A program made the translations under genes and the position numbers. From the NCBI GenBank assembly GCA_021846605.1, contig JAJZWQ010000004.1, positions 1 to 40,261 of the forward strand: a stretch of 40,261 nucleotides of DNA, written 5' to 3'. The DNA is from Bacillota bacterium. Its GTDB lineage: Bacteria > Bacillota_E > RBS10-35 > JAJYVN01. The notes beneath the pieces are model-generated. The model was not told where the DNA came from, did no database searches, and was given only the letters and a program-made list of their open reading frames with translations. Positions 8,439 through 16,864 of this stretch are shown here, piece after piece; position 1 is the stretch's first letter, and each line of letters starts with the position of its first letter.

Positions 8439-8820
8439 GGCGGCCCGTCTCCATGGCCGACCGTCTGCCATGCACCGAGCGGCGCCATCGCCTGGGCCGC
8501 GCTGATCCTCTGCCTGAACGCGGTACTGCTGACCGAACCCGCCGCCCCTCTGACCCTGGCGCGGACGGGGCCGGGCCGCCGGCCCCCGCAAGACCGGGTG
8601 GTGCTTGGCCCGCGCTCCACGCCCCAGCGTTCTGCTATCGCCTCGCGGCGGTCTGGGCGGGGGGCTCGCCGCTGCACGCCGGTCTGAGTTCTTCGCCACC
8701 CGCCCCTGCCGTCGGCGTCCTCCTGGGCACACCCTCGGGAAGGAAGCGCCAGCAAGCGCCGGCTGATCCCCCAAGACTACGGCGCACCCTGCGCGAGGCC
8801 CATGACGGCCGACCGACGAC
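8439..8820. other. Intergenic stretch, no convincing gene
   Basis: About 380 bases between the M42 operon and the convergent glycosidase-like gene. One frame continuing past the M42 stop encodes a short hydrophobic segment (IAWAALILCLNAVLL) but has no start codon or ribosome site. I see no clear terminator. Confidence 0.5.
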
Positions 8821-11676
8821 CTACCCGATGCCGACGCCGAAGATGTGCATCTGAGCCGGTGGAGATGCGCTCGAATTGATCACCGGGAGGGTGACGGACT
8901 GTACGGTCTTGCCAGCTGAAAGCGGGATCCCCGCGTAAAAGACGCTGACCCCCGCGGTGTTGCCCGGCCTGGTCCGGTTGCGATACTTGGTCGTGGCGAT
9001 GACCGCGTTGCCGCCGTCGGTCGTGGTCTGGTCCCAGCCTGTCAAGGTCAGGGTGAAGGCCTGCGTCGTGCCGTCCGTATAGCTGATGCTGCCCGCGCCG
9101 CTGGTCATCACCGCGTCGCTGCTCGCCCCCAAAAAGCCCAAGGTGGCGCCGGAGCCCTTGATCTCGATGGTCTGGCCATTGGCCACGACGTTGTCGGCGG
9201 TACCGGCCGGCAGGTTGGGCCACGTGAACGTCACTCCCCCGTGGGTGACCTGCCCGCCCGGGGTGATCCCAGCCACGGCCAATGCTTGTGCGGAGTAGCT
9301 GTTGCCGTAACCGTCGAAGTTGCCCAGCTTGGGACTACCGTTATCGGTGATGCCGACGTTGTCGTAGTACGCCGGAAGCGGCCCAGCCTTGCCCGGTTGG
9401 GCGGGAACGGACACGGAAACGGTTGCCTGCGGCAGCGCGGCTCCGTGGTCTGTGACGAAGGAGACGGGTGTCTGGTAGTCACCTCCGGCCATGCCCGCAG
9501 CCAGTGTCAGGGTGACTGTCTGGGTGGCGATACCGGCCCCTGTGACGGCCAGGCTGCCACTTGGCGGTGAGACAGAGATGCCGGCGGGCGCCGCGACGCT
9601 CCAGTGGACCGTGTGCGCCAGGTAGTCGACACTCTGCGCGGCGATGGTCACGGAGGCCTTGCCGCCCGGCGCCAGCACCACCTGGGGGTTCGACTGGATG
9701 AACCCGCACGCCGGACTGCGATACATGGCCGCCATGGCGGGCCGGGTCACCCCCGGGCCGTAGCGGCTTGTGAGGTAGCTGTTCTCGAGCACGACCCCGG
9801 TGAAGCGGTATTGGGTGACGAGTTGCGCCGTCTGCGCCTTGGCCGCCGCCTCCTGCCCGAGGTCGCCCCTGTCGTGGTAGTAGCTGATCTGGGTGTCGGC
9901 GATGGCGAAGGCGATGCTCCAGGTGAGGCGCTGCACCATGAAGGCCGCATCGCTCCCCGCTGGCGCCGCCTTACTGGCCAGGGTCAGGGCCTGCTGCGCC
10001 GCCTGGAAGTCACTGAGCGCCTGCGTGACGGCCTGGAGGCTGCCATACTGCCCGCAGGAGGAGGCAAAGAGTGTGCGGCCGGCTTGTTCCACCTGGGTCA
10101 GGTAGGTGCCGATCACCCCGGCCGCCGGACCGTAGCGGTCGCTGAGGAAGCTCTGCCGCCACGTGGTGGAGTCCAGCCTGATGTTCCAGGACAGCGCGGC
10201 GATCTCGGCGTGCACCGGCTCGTAGCAGAGCCAGTTGGCCGGCTCGCAGTATGTGCCAAGCCCATTGGTGCCGATGGAGTGGTAGTAGGGCATGTCCAGG
10301 GCGACCAACTTCAGCAGATTGCACGGCAGCGAGTGCCAGCAATACTTGACGTAGTATGTATACATGCCGATCGGGCCCGAGAAGAGCTGACGCCACTGCT
10401 TGACGAGGCGGACGTAGTAGGCGTTCTGGTTGGACCCGGGGTCGTAGATGGGGACCTGGTAGCTGCGTCCGGAGTCCGAGATGTCAATGATGTTGTTGGT
10501 TCCGCTATACATGTACTCCGGGGACGGTGGCGTGGTGGCCGGTCCGTAGGCGATCTCCTCGACCATGACCCCAGGTAACTGCGTGCTGACCGCACGCGTC
10601 AACTGACGGATCACGACATCCTCTGCATTGGGCACGTTGCCGTAAGGTGCGACGGCGTTGGGCGGCCAGGTCGCGCCGTCGGGCGGCCAGGCGTCGAAGA
10701 TCCTGATCTCCGGATGCTGCCGCAGGTAGGTGGTGACGCCGCTGATATACTGCTGTACCGCCGTCTGGTTGCCGGTGTCGAAGACGTTGTAGTTGCCCTC
10801 GTAATACTGCGGGTACTGGCTCTGGGGGAGCCAGCTCTGAAAGCCGTGCCCGCCAACTTCGGCGATCATACCGCGACTGGCCAGCGCCGGGGCCACCACT
10901 CCGCGGAACGTATCATACTCGGTCACGTTGAAACCGCCATAGTTGTATGGGTAGACCAGGATGTTCAGCTTGGCTTTGGCCATCCAGTCGACCAGTTGCG
11001 GGAGGTTGGTCGCGTTGTGGCTCCACCCCTCTTCCACATACAGCCGCCGATACTGTAAGGACGCCTCCTGCAGGTCGTTGATGGGAGCGGTGGACACGGT
11101 GCGCAAGTGTGGCACCAGCTCTGATCGGCCCTGGTAGTAGTTGAAGGTGGGGGCGAAGAAACGCACGCCCAACTGGCCGAGCAACTCGTACACGGCATAC
11201 AGCGTCCCGCGTTCGACCGAGCCGATCAGCGCCAGCGTATCACCGTTCACGGTGGAGATGGCGAACGCATCGTTTTGGGCGGCGGACAGCTTGGCCCATA
11301 GCGGCGCCACCCAACCGGCCGGCACGGTCGGGGAATGCTCCATGCTCTGAGCAAGGGCGCCCGTGGCCACTAGCAGGCCGCTTCTTGCCGCGCCACCGGA
11401 TGCCAGTTGACCCTGGCGCACCGCCAGGGTCGCCCCCGACATCTGTGCCACATAGCGCGCCAGTTCACTTGCCGCAAACCGCGGCACGGCCGACTGCGTG
11501 AGGGTCCACCATACGATGACAGCGTTCGGCTGGCCGCCGCGCACCAGCGTGATTGGTGGCGCAGCGGTAGAGCCACAGCCGCTCTGGACCCCCAGGGTCG
11601 CGGCGGCGCCCACGGCGACCGTGCCACGCAACAGCGCGCGCCGGCTGAGGCGAACGGCACCGGATGACTCAGACAC
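8821..11676 (-). CDS. Secreted Tat-dependent DUF4838 glycoside hydrolase-like protein
   Basis: A 951-residue exported protein. The start is GTG at 11676 behind GGAGGTG. It opens with a twin-arginine signal (LSRRALLRG, then a hydrophobic run to about residue 30) ending in SGCGS, possibly a lipidation site. An alpha-glucuronidase/hexosaminidase-type N domain is followed by a DUF4838-type TIM-barrel region with conserved YVEEGWSHN, VYPYNYGG, HGFQSWLP and DAWPPDGA segments. An NPCBM-associated/NEW3-like beta domain (about 700-780) follows. Last comes a beta-sandwich of the sort ending secreted actinobacterial glycosidases (NFDGYGNSYSAQAL … GTADNVVANGQTI). The role is probably polysaccharide binding or cleavage outside the cell; substrate unknown. 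It is divergent from the LPXTG protein gene. Confidence 0.8.
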   Translation of the reverse strand: MSESSGAVRLSRRALLRGTVAVGAAATLGVQSGCGSTAAPPITLVRGGQPNAVIVWWTLTQSAVPRFAASELARYVAQMSGATLAVRQGQLASGGAARSGLLVATGALAQSMEHSPTVPAGWVAPLWAKLSAAQNDAFAISTVNGDTLALIGSVERGTLYAVYELLGQLGVRFFAPTFNYYQGRSELVPHLRTVSTAPINDLQEASLQYRRLYVEEGWSHNATNLPQLVDWMAKAKLNILVYPYNYGGFNVTEYDTFRGVVAPALASRGMIAEVGGHGFQSWLPQSQYPQYYEGNYNVFDTGNQTAVQQYISGVTTYLRQHPEIRIFDAWPPDGATWPPNAVAPYGNVPNAEDVVIRQLTRAVSTQLPGVMVEEIAYGPATTPPSPEYMYSGTNNIIDISDSGRSYQVPIYDPGSNQNAYYVRLVKQWRQLFSGPIGMYTYYVKYCWHSLPCNLLKLVALDMPYYHSIGTNGLGTYCEPANWLCYEPVHAEIAALSWNIRLDSTTWRQSFLSDRYGPAAGVIGTYLTQVEQAGRTLFASSCGQYGSLQAVTQALSDFQAAQQALTLASKAAPAGSDAAFMVQRLTWSIAFAIADTQISYYHDRGDLGQEAAAKAQTAQLVTQYRFTGVVLENSYLTSRYGPGVTRPAMAAMYRSPACGFIQSNPQVVLAPGGKASVTIAAQSVDYLAHTVHWSVAAPAGISVSPPSGSLAVTGAGIATQTVTLTLAAGMAGGDYQTPVSFVTDHGAALPQATVSVSVPAQPGKAGPLPAYYDNVGITDNGSPKLGNFDGYGNSYSAQALAVAGITPGGQVTHGGVTFTWPNLPAGTADNVVANGQTIEIKGSGATLGFLGASSDAVMTSGAGSISYTDGTTQAFTLTLTGWDQTTTDGGNAVIATTKYRNRTRPGNTAGVSVFYAGIPLSAGKTVQSVTLPVINSSASPPAQMHIFGVGIG

Positions 11677-11896
11677 GAGGCACCTCCCCGGTTGCGGTAC
11701 TGCGGTTCGTCCGCCGAGGTCACGGTACCTGCCTTGCCAAGGGTGGTGCCTCGGATGGGGCAGTAAAGGCCCACCTGGACGTGGTATAGGACGACAGGCG
11801 AAGGTATTGTGGACGTGTGAGAGGTTTCGCGGGTATGCCCCCGTGGGGGACAGGGCAGTCCTCCGGAGGATGTCGCAAGCTGAAGGGAGTGCTCTC
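11677..11896. promoter_or_regulatory. Divergent intergenic region between two surface-protein genes
   Basis: These 220 bases must hold the promoters for both the minus-strand DUF4838 gene and the plus-strand LPXTG gene. I could not identify a confident -35/-10 pair on either strand. The ribosome sites lie at its two ends (GGAGGTG for the minus gene, GGGAG for the plus gene). Confidence 0.4.
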
Positions 11897-12865
11897 GTGC
11901 AAGGACGGTATCGCTTAGGTTTGGGCGCGATCGGACTGACCGTCGGTGTGCTGATGGCCGCGGGGCAGGTCCTCGCCGCCTCGGGGCCCCAGTCCAGCAC
12001 GCTGGCGAATGACAAGCTGAACACCGCTATCTGGACGCAGGTCATCGGGCAGAATTCGGGCCTGTCCATGATCAAGCCCCCGGGATGGCTGACGATTTCG
12101 ACGGAGCCCGCGCCGGTGAGGTCGTATGCCACCACGCTGCACAACATGGTGTTGCAGCCGGTTTCCCCAAGCGCCAACTGGACGGTGAGTGTGGAGACCA
12201 CCCTGTTCGGCATCAAGTTCGGGCCGTCCGGCACCCTGCCCAACTACCAAGGTGGGGCGGTCTACGCTTGGCAGAACGCCCAGGACTGGGTGCGCATGCT
12301 GCGCGAGCCGTCGGACTGCATGCTCACCATCGGGTCCCTGATCAATGGCACCTTCACTCCGGGCACCACCTCGTCCCAGGCCGCGGCGACCGTCTGCAAC
12401 AACAGCGCGGATCCGCTGTGGCTGCGGCTGCAGAAGAACGGAAACGTGTATACCGGCTACTACAGCACCGACGGGAAGACCTGGGTCTCCGCCGGGTCGG
12501 CAACGCTGTCCTCGCTGCAGCCGGCGGACATCGGCCTCAACGCCAACGAGGGCGGCGGCAGCGCCGCCCCGACGTACTTTGGCTTCAAAGACTTCACGGT
12601 CGGGACCGCGGCCACCAGCGGGTCCGGCAGCACCTCCGCTGCATCGAGCACGACTTCGAGCACGACTTCGAGCGCCGCTTCGAGTACGACATCAAGTACC
12701 CCTTCGTCGAGCGCGTCCAGCACCAGTTCAAGCACGACCACCACGACATCTGGCTCGCTCCCCAAGACGGGGACCAGTCCGCTGGAGTTCGTCGCCGGCC
12801 TGGTGCTCATGGGCATCGGTGCCTGGCAGTTGCGGCGTACGCGCAGGGGCGCGCCTCGGCCGTAG
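11897..12865 (+). CDS. Sortase-anchored surface protein with concanavalin-like (DUF1349-type) domain
   Basis: A 322-residue exported protein. GTG 11897 follows a GGGAG site and gives a signal peptide (hydrophobic IGLTVGVLMAAGQVLA, cleavage after VLAAS). The ectodomain resembles laminin-G/concanavalin-like DUF1349 modules that bind glycans: LNTAIWTQ, GWLTIS, WTVSVET, YAWQNAQDWVRM, NVYTGYYSTDGKTW and YFGFKDFTV. A Ser/Thr-rich stalk (about 230-285) follows. The sortase motif LPKTG, a membrane segment (LEFVAGLVLMGIGAWQL) and a basic tail RRTRRGAPRP end the protein. It is divergent from the glycosidase-like gene, suggesting a shared surface-carbohydrate role. No sortase gene lies in this window. 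Confidence 0.85.
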   Translation: MQGRYRLGLGAIGLTVGVLMAAGQVLAASGPQSSTLANDKLNTAIWTQVIGQNSGLSMIKPPGWLTISTEPAPVRSYATTLHNMVLQPVSPSANWTVSVETTLFGIKFGPSGTLPNYQGGAVYAWQNAQDWVRMLREPSDCMLTIGSLINGTFTPGTTSSQAAATVCNNSADPLWLRLQKNGNVYTGYYSTDGKTWVSAGSATLSSLQPADIGLNANEGGGSAAPTYFGFKDFTVGTAATSGSGSTSAASSTTSSTTSSAASSTTSSTPSSSASSTSSSTTTTTSGSLPKTGTSPLEFVAGLVLMGIGAWQLRRTRRGAPRP

Positions 12866-12887
12866 GCTGGTACGGATAGCTTCATGC

Positions 12888-12930
12888 AGAGGGCTCCCGG
12901 CGGACACCCCGTTCGGGAGCCCTCTTGTTG
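12888..12930 (+). terminator. Intrinsic terminator after the LPXTG gene
   Basis: Perfect 12-bp stem AGAGGGCTCCCG (12888-12899) with CGGGAGCCCTCT (12914-12925) and a 14-base loop. A short T-rich end TTGTTG follows. It starts 22 bases after the stop codon. Confidence 0.85.
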
Positions 12931-13138
12931 TCACGCCTGCGGCGTCTTGCGCCCGCGCATGCCGTGGGGTGGTGTCGGACACAAGGGGGATGCCGTTGCG
13001 CGCGTTCGTGCCGACCGAGTATGGGGGGGCCTGGTGTGCTGCGGCTGGCCCCGGTTCCCGACCCGGTACCCGGGCCGGAGGATGGGTTGGTACGGGTGCA
13101 CGCCACGGATCTGAACCGTAGCGACGCGCCGCGGCGGC
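12931..13138. other. Intergenic stretch with no recognisable gene
   Basis: About 200 bases between the terminator and the TnpB remnant. No intact gene or homology is visible in any frame. It probably belongs to the same decayed accessory segment as the features that follow. Confidence 0.4.
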
Positions 13139-13345
13139 GTGGGTGGTGTCCGCCACCGTGGGCACGGGCTGGCGCACTTCAAGACCGAGACACCGCTTGG
13201 TGAACGGGTCTTCCGGTGCGGGGCGTGTGGGACAGAGACCGCCCGGGATCTGGACGCGCCCTGGAACCTCGCGTCGCTTGTCGCCGGAAGTCCCCCGGAG
13301 ACGAAAAACGCCTGTGGCGGGCACGGTTCGGGGTGGCAGGAGGCC
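13139..13345 (+). pseudogene. Remnant of a TnpB/OrfB (IS200/IS605-type) C-terminal zinc-finger region
   Basis: The frame reads GLAHF…PLGERVFRCGACGTE, then RDLDAPWNLASLVAG and SPPETKNACGG. This matches the C-terminal zinc ribbon of TnpB proteins, where a second CxxC is followed by D-R-D-x-N-A-x-x-N-L and a SSPETENACGE-like tail. The first CxxC pair is lost, and the RuvC-like catalytic core is not found upstream. It is a fragment of an old insertion. Confidence 0.55.
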
Positions 13346-13460
13346 CCTCCATGGCCTGGAGGCCGACGGAACAGGGAAATCCGCGCGCTCAACGTGGCAG
13401 GGCGGGATGGACCGCGATACCCGCTGGCGGCCGCAGACTGTCGGCAAGCTGGCATGGCCT

Positions 13461-13940
13461 TCAGCAAGGCGGATCTTGGTCGGCGTCGTAGCGGACGACG
13501 GTGCGCTTGGATCGTGAACGCGAAACCTTGCGGCCTTTGGGCGCACGTGCCCTGCACGACGCGGTCTTCTTGGCGGTGGCACCGACGCGCCGGACCAGGG
13601 CTGCCGCATCGTCCCGGTGCGCCCAGTCGGCGACGTAGGCGAAGGAGTAGCCGGAGGTGTCCAAGTCCGCCCAGGCCGCCACGACGTAGGCGGTGCCTTC
13701 CGCCTCTGCATCCTGCTCCTCGCGTGCGGCCCGTCCCCGCGACCGTGCAGCAGGGCGTGTGCCACCGCGTGGCAGGGGGTCTTGGCCGCCTGGTCGGTGG
13801 AGAGTCCCGGCTCCAACCCGATGGTGTTCGCTCCGGGGATGAAGACCCCGTGGGCCCGGCCCAGCCCGGACATGCACTCCCGGACGTGGCCCCCCTGTGG
13901 GTGTGAGCCACGCCCAACAGCCGGCCGTACAGCCAAGTCC
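13461..13940 (-). pseudogene. Frameshifted zincin metallopeptidase (ImmA/IrrE or ArdC C-terminal type)
   Basis: Two overlapping frames together resemble the zincin domain found in ImmA/IrrE and ArdC-like proteins. The upstream frame gives ANTIGLEPGLSTDQAAKT followed by CHAVAHALLHG. A frameshift near 13735 then leads to EEQDAEAEGTAYVVAAW and LDTSGYSFAYVADWAHRDD. The zinc motif HExxH reads HAVAH, so the catalytic Glu codon has become Ala. Together with the frameshift this indicates a dead gene. Relatives are common on plasmids and other mobile elements, in keeping with the TnpB remnant beside it. Confidence 0.6.
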
Positions 13941-14048
13941 CGCGCTCGCTGTCCGTGGTCAGTGCCTGGCAGGGGTGTCTTGGTAAGTCCCCATGGCCGA
14001 GGGGACGGCCGCCGATGACTGATGCAAGGCGCCGCAGCGGCACCCGGG

Positions 14049-14342
14049 TCAGGCGGCGTCTAGCGTAGTAGGTGCCGCTCTCGGCGCGCGCAATATGTAG
14101 CGGCTCAGCGGCTCGCCGACGCCTCGCCCGCCGACCTCGATGATGAACATGAGCGCAGTGCGGGAGATGTGCCTGTAGATCGCTCGCACGTCGTCAGGTA
14201 GCCGCCGCTCGACCTCGTCACTCTCGGCGAAGTAGAGGACCTCCGGGTCGGCGTTGCAAGCCTCGACCAGCGGCCAGTCGTCTTCCGTCATCGGCCGCAG
14301 CACGAGGTCGCCGTGCGGGATCTGAATGTCGTGTGTCCGCAT
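14049..14342 (-). pseudogene. Truncated GNAT-family N-acetyltransferase
   Basis: The 97-codon frame begins with ATG at 14342 and encodes the first half of a GNAT domain: DLVLRPMTEDDWPLVEACN, DPEVLYFAESDEVE, AIYRHISRTALMFIIEVGGR. The sequence leaves the family after the beta-hairpin (GVGEPLS…). The acetyl-CoA binding loop (R/Q-x-x-G-x-G/A) and the C-terminal half are missing. The protein would not be functional, and full-length relatives are about 160-190 residues. It lies at the end of the decayed segment. Confidence 0.65.
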
Positions 14343-14762
14343 GCTAGACACGGGAAGCCGAAGCCTCCTCACCGCAGCCCGTCCGGTGTCTGGGGCCCTT
14401 GAGCGCGTCTCAGCTTCTACTGCCGGCCGCCAGGCGACGGAACGGGACCTTCCGGAGCCCACGGATCGACCGTGTTCTGTAGAGGGGAACTGGATCCTGT
14501 GCCCATCCCCCGTTTCGGCGCGGTGGACTCTCAGTCGGCCCGGCGGGCATGGACCCAGACCCCTTCTTCCAACCTGGTCACCGTATGACGGCATCGGGGT
14601 CGGCGGCGAACAACTCGACCCCCACACGTGTGCGCCCGATATATCCGAGGTCGGGCTTCGCGGGACCGGCCGGGTTCACCTCGTGGGCGTGCCCGAGGTC
14701 GCTGGAATGGGATATGCAAAATGTGTGTTGTGCGAAGTCTGAAAGGGTGTGACCAGGCCGGG
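14343..14762. other. Intergenic stretch upstream of fbp
   Basis: Some 420 bases with no coding signal I trust on either strand. AT-rich patches at 14712-14726 and 14767-14783 (TGTACACTACGTATAAC) could hold -10 elements for fbp, but no -35 element is well spaced. Confidence 0.35.
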
Positions 14763-14858
14763 ATGCTGTACACTACGTATAACCCGTCCCTCGCCCCTCC
14801 GGTGCCTGAGGGCGGTCCACATCGGCGCGGCGCCTCGTGCCGCGGGGAGGGTCCGGCC

Positions 14859-15821
14859 ATTTCGACCACGGATGCAGCACAGCGGCTGGAGGAGACCACG
14901 ATCCCGGAGTATCTCGCACTCAAGGGGGAGCCGGTCGAGTTCCGTGCCCTGATCCGCCAGGTGACGTACGCGGCCAAACGGGTGGCGGCCGAGTTGCGGA
15001 CGGCGGGCCTGGACGGGATGCTGGGGGCCACGGGGGGCACCAACGTCCAGGGCGAGAAGGTCCAGCGGCTGGACGAGTATGCCAACATGACCTTCGTCAC
15101 CAACCTGCTGCGCAGCCCCTCCATCAGCGATCTGGTGTCCGAGGAGATGTCCGAGGGGATGCACTTGGCGCACCACAACCGCGGCGACTACGCCCTCCTG
15201 TTCGACCCCATCGACGGCAGCAGCAACCTGGACGTGGACATGGCCGTCGGCTCGATCTTCTCTGTACGGCGCTCCGCGGACGTGCTGGCCGCCGGCCACA
15301 GCCAGATCGCCGCGGGCTACGTGCTCTACGGCCCGTCCTGCATCTGCGTGCTGGCCATGCCCAAGTACGGTGTGAACTGCTTCGTGCTCGATCCCAGCAT
15401 CGGTGAGTTCCTGTTCACCCGCGGGCCGCTGCTCATGCCCGAGCAGGGCGGCACGTACGGCTGCAACGAGGGCAACGAGAGCAGCTGGTCGCCCGCGTTG
15501 CGGGATTACGTGCGCTGGCTGCGCGGGGAGGGGGGGCACTCCACCCGCTACTCGGGGGCCTTGGTGGGCGATTTTCACCGCATCCTGCTGCAGGGCGGCG
15601 TCTACCTCTATCCGGCGGACGCCAAGCATCCCGACGGCAAACTGCGCTTGCTGTATGAGGCGGCCCCGCTGGCCTTTATCGCCAAGATCGCCGGGGGGCG
15701 CGGGACCAGCGAGACCATGGACATCCTGGACATCGTCCCGAGCAAGATCCACCAGCGGGTCCCGCTGGTGGTCGGCAGCCGGGCCGAGGTGGACAAGCTG
15801 GTACCGCCCCGGACCCGCTGA
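14859..15821 (+). CDS. fbp: Class I fructose-1,6-bisphosphatase
   Basis: Converts fructose 1,6-bisphosphate to fructose 6-phosphate in gluconeogenesis or the Calvin cycle. The class I (FBPase/inositol phosphatase fold) metal motif DPIDGSSNLDVD is intact near residue 115. TGGTNVQGEKVQRLDEYAN, GPSCICVLAM and the C-terminal GGRGTSETMDILDIVP agree with the family. The start is odd. With ATT 14859, a strong GGGGAGGG site (8-base spacing) precedes the natural N-terminus (ISTTDAAQRLEET) and the protein is 320 aa. ATG 14763 in frame is an alternative with a poor ribosome site and a non-conserved 32-residue extension. It is convergent with the aldolase gene. Confidence 0.93.
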   Translation: MSTTDAAQRLEETTIPEYLALKGEPVEFRALIRQVTYAAKRVAAELRTAGLDGMLGATGGTNVQGEKVQRLDEYANMTFVTNLLRSPSISDLVSEEMSEGMHLAHHNRGDYALLFDPIDGSSNLDVDMAVGSIFSVRRSADVLAAGHSQIAAGYVLYGPSCICVLAMPKYGVNCFVLDPSIGEFLFTRGPLLMPEQGGTYGCNEGNESSWSPALRDYVRWLRGEGGHSTRYSGALVGDFHRILLQGGVYLYPADAKHPDGKLRLLYEAAPLAFIAKIAGGRGTSETMDILDIVPSKIHQRVPLVVGSRAEVDKLVPPRTR

Positions 15822-15826
15822 CTCCT

Positions 15827-15885
15827 CCCGGTACATGGGAAGGGCCGGACCGCTGCGGGCGGCCCGGCCCTTCCCGTGTACCGGG
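15827..15885. terminator. Bidirectional terminator between fbp and aldolase gene
   Basis: Long imperfect inverted repeat: CCCGGTACATGGGAAGGGCCGG on the left pairs with CCGGCCCTTCCCGTGTACCGGG on the right, about a 20-bp stem with one or two mismatches. It sits between the two convergent stops (15821 and 15892) and can serve both transcripts. Confidence 0.85.
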
Positions 15886-15891
15886 CCCAAC

Positions 15892-16809
15892 TCACTCGCC
15901 GTAAATGCGGGCCATCTCGCCCAGGAGCTTCAGCGCGTCCGGCTCCCGGCGCTGGAACGAGTTGCGGCCGATGATCGAGCCGCAACCGCCCCCGGCGCGG
16001 ATACCGCGCACCTCGTCGAGGATGGTGGCGTCGTCCGAGCGGGCCCCGCCGGAGAAGATCACGATGCGGCGGCCGGCGAACGCGCTCTGCACCACATGGG
16101 CGACACGCTCGGCCACGGTATCCTTGGGCACCCCGGCGGAGGTGTATACCTTGGCGGCCGCCTCCTGCTCCAGGTGCGCGGTGGGGAGCTTGACCTTGAT
16201 GATGTGCGCGCCCAGCTGGGCGGCGATTTGCGCCGCGTAGGCGACCACGTCCAACGCGGTCTCTCCGGCCTTGCTCAACTGGCTGCCGCGCGGGTAGGAC
16301 CAGACGACCGTGGCCAGGCCAGCGGCCTTGGCCTCGGCGATCAGGGCCCGCGCCTGCTCATACATCGTGCGCGCGGATGTCGACCCAGGGTAGATGGTGA
16401 AGCCCACCGCCGCGCATCCCAGGCGGAGGGCGTCCTGGACCGAGGAGGTCACCGCGGACACGGGGTCCGGCTCTTCGCCCACCAGCAACTCGTGGTTATT
16501 GGTCTTGAGGATGAGGGGGATCTCGCCGGCATAGTCGCTGGCGACGGCCTCCAGGAAGCCGAGCGGTGCCGCGTACGCGTTGAGGCCCGCCTTGATCGCC
16601 AACTCGATGTGATAGCGGGGGTTGTATCCGGGGGGGTTGGGCTGAAAGCTGCGGGCGGGTCCGTGCTCGAAGCCCTGGTCCACCGGGAGGATGATCATGC
16701 GTCCCGTCCCGCCCAGCTTCCCGTGGTTCAACATCCGGGCCAGGTTGGTCTTGGTGCCGGGGTTGTCACTGGAGTACCAACTCAGGATCTCCTGGACGCG
16801 CGTTGTCAA
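15892..16809 (-). CDS. fbaB: Class I fructose-bisphosphate aldolase (FbaB/DhnA type)
   Basis: A 305-residue Schiff-base aldolase of the archaeal/DhnA type that joins or cleaves fructose 1,6-bisphosphate. Typical segments are IILPVDQGFEHGPARSF, YNPRYHIELAIKAGLNAYAAP, LKTNNHELL, AVGFTIYPGS and HIIKVKLPT, which carries the likely catalytic Lys. IFSGGAR and GRNSFQR form the phosphate site. I placed the start at TTG 16809, preceded by GGAGGTGG at 7-base spacing, rather than further upstream. It faces fbp across a shared terminator. The pair can run the gluconeogenic direction together. Confidence 0.92.
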   Translation of the reverse strand: MTTRVQEILSWYSSDNPGTKTNLARMLNHGKLGGTGRMIILPVDQGFEHGPARSFQPNPPGYNPRYHIELAIKAGLNAYAAPLGFLEAVASDYAGEIPLILKTNNHELLVGEEPDPVSAVTSSVQDALRLGCAAVGFTIYPGSTSARTMYEQARALIAEAKAAGLATVVWSYPRGSQLSKAGETALDVVAYAAQIAAQLGAHIIKVKLPTAHLEQEAAAKVYTSAGVPKDTVAERVAHVVQSAFAGRRIVIFSGGARSDDATILDEVRGIRAGGGCGSIIGRNSFQRREPDALKLLGEMARIYGE

Positions 16810-16864
16810 CAGGCCACCTCCGCGCCCGGCGGACAACCCGTTCCGGGCTATGCCCATGGTGCGT

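Noticed and set aside
8439..8820. Small membrane protein after the M42 genes (hydrophobic IAWAALILCLNAVLL)
   Set aside because: No start codon or ribosome site in frame, and the rest of the frame is not protein-like.
11680..11896. Promoter elements between the two surface-protein genes
   Set aside because: I tried several -35/-10 spacings on both strands and none was better than chance.
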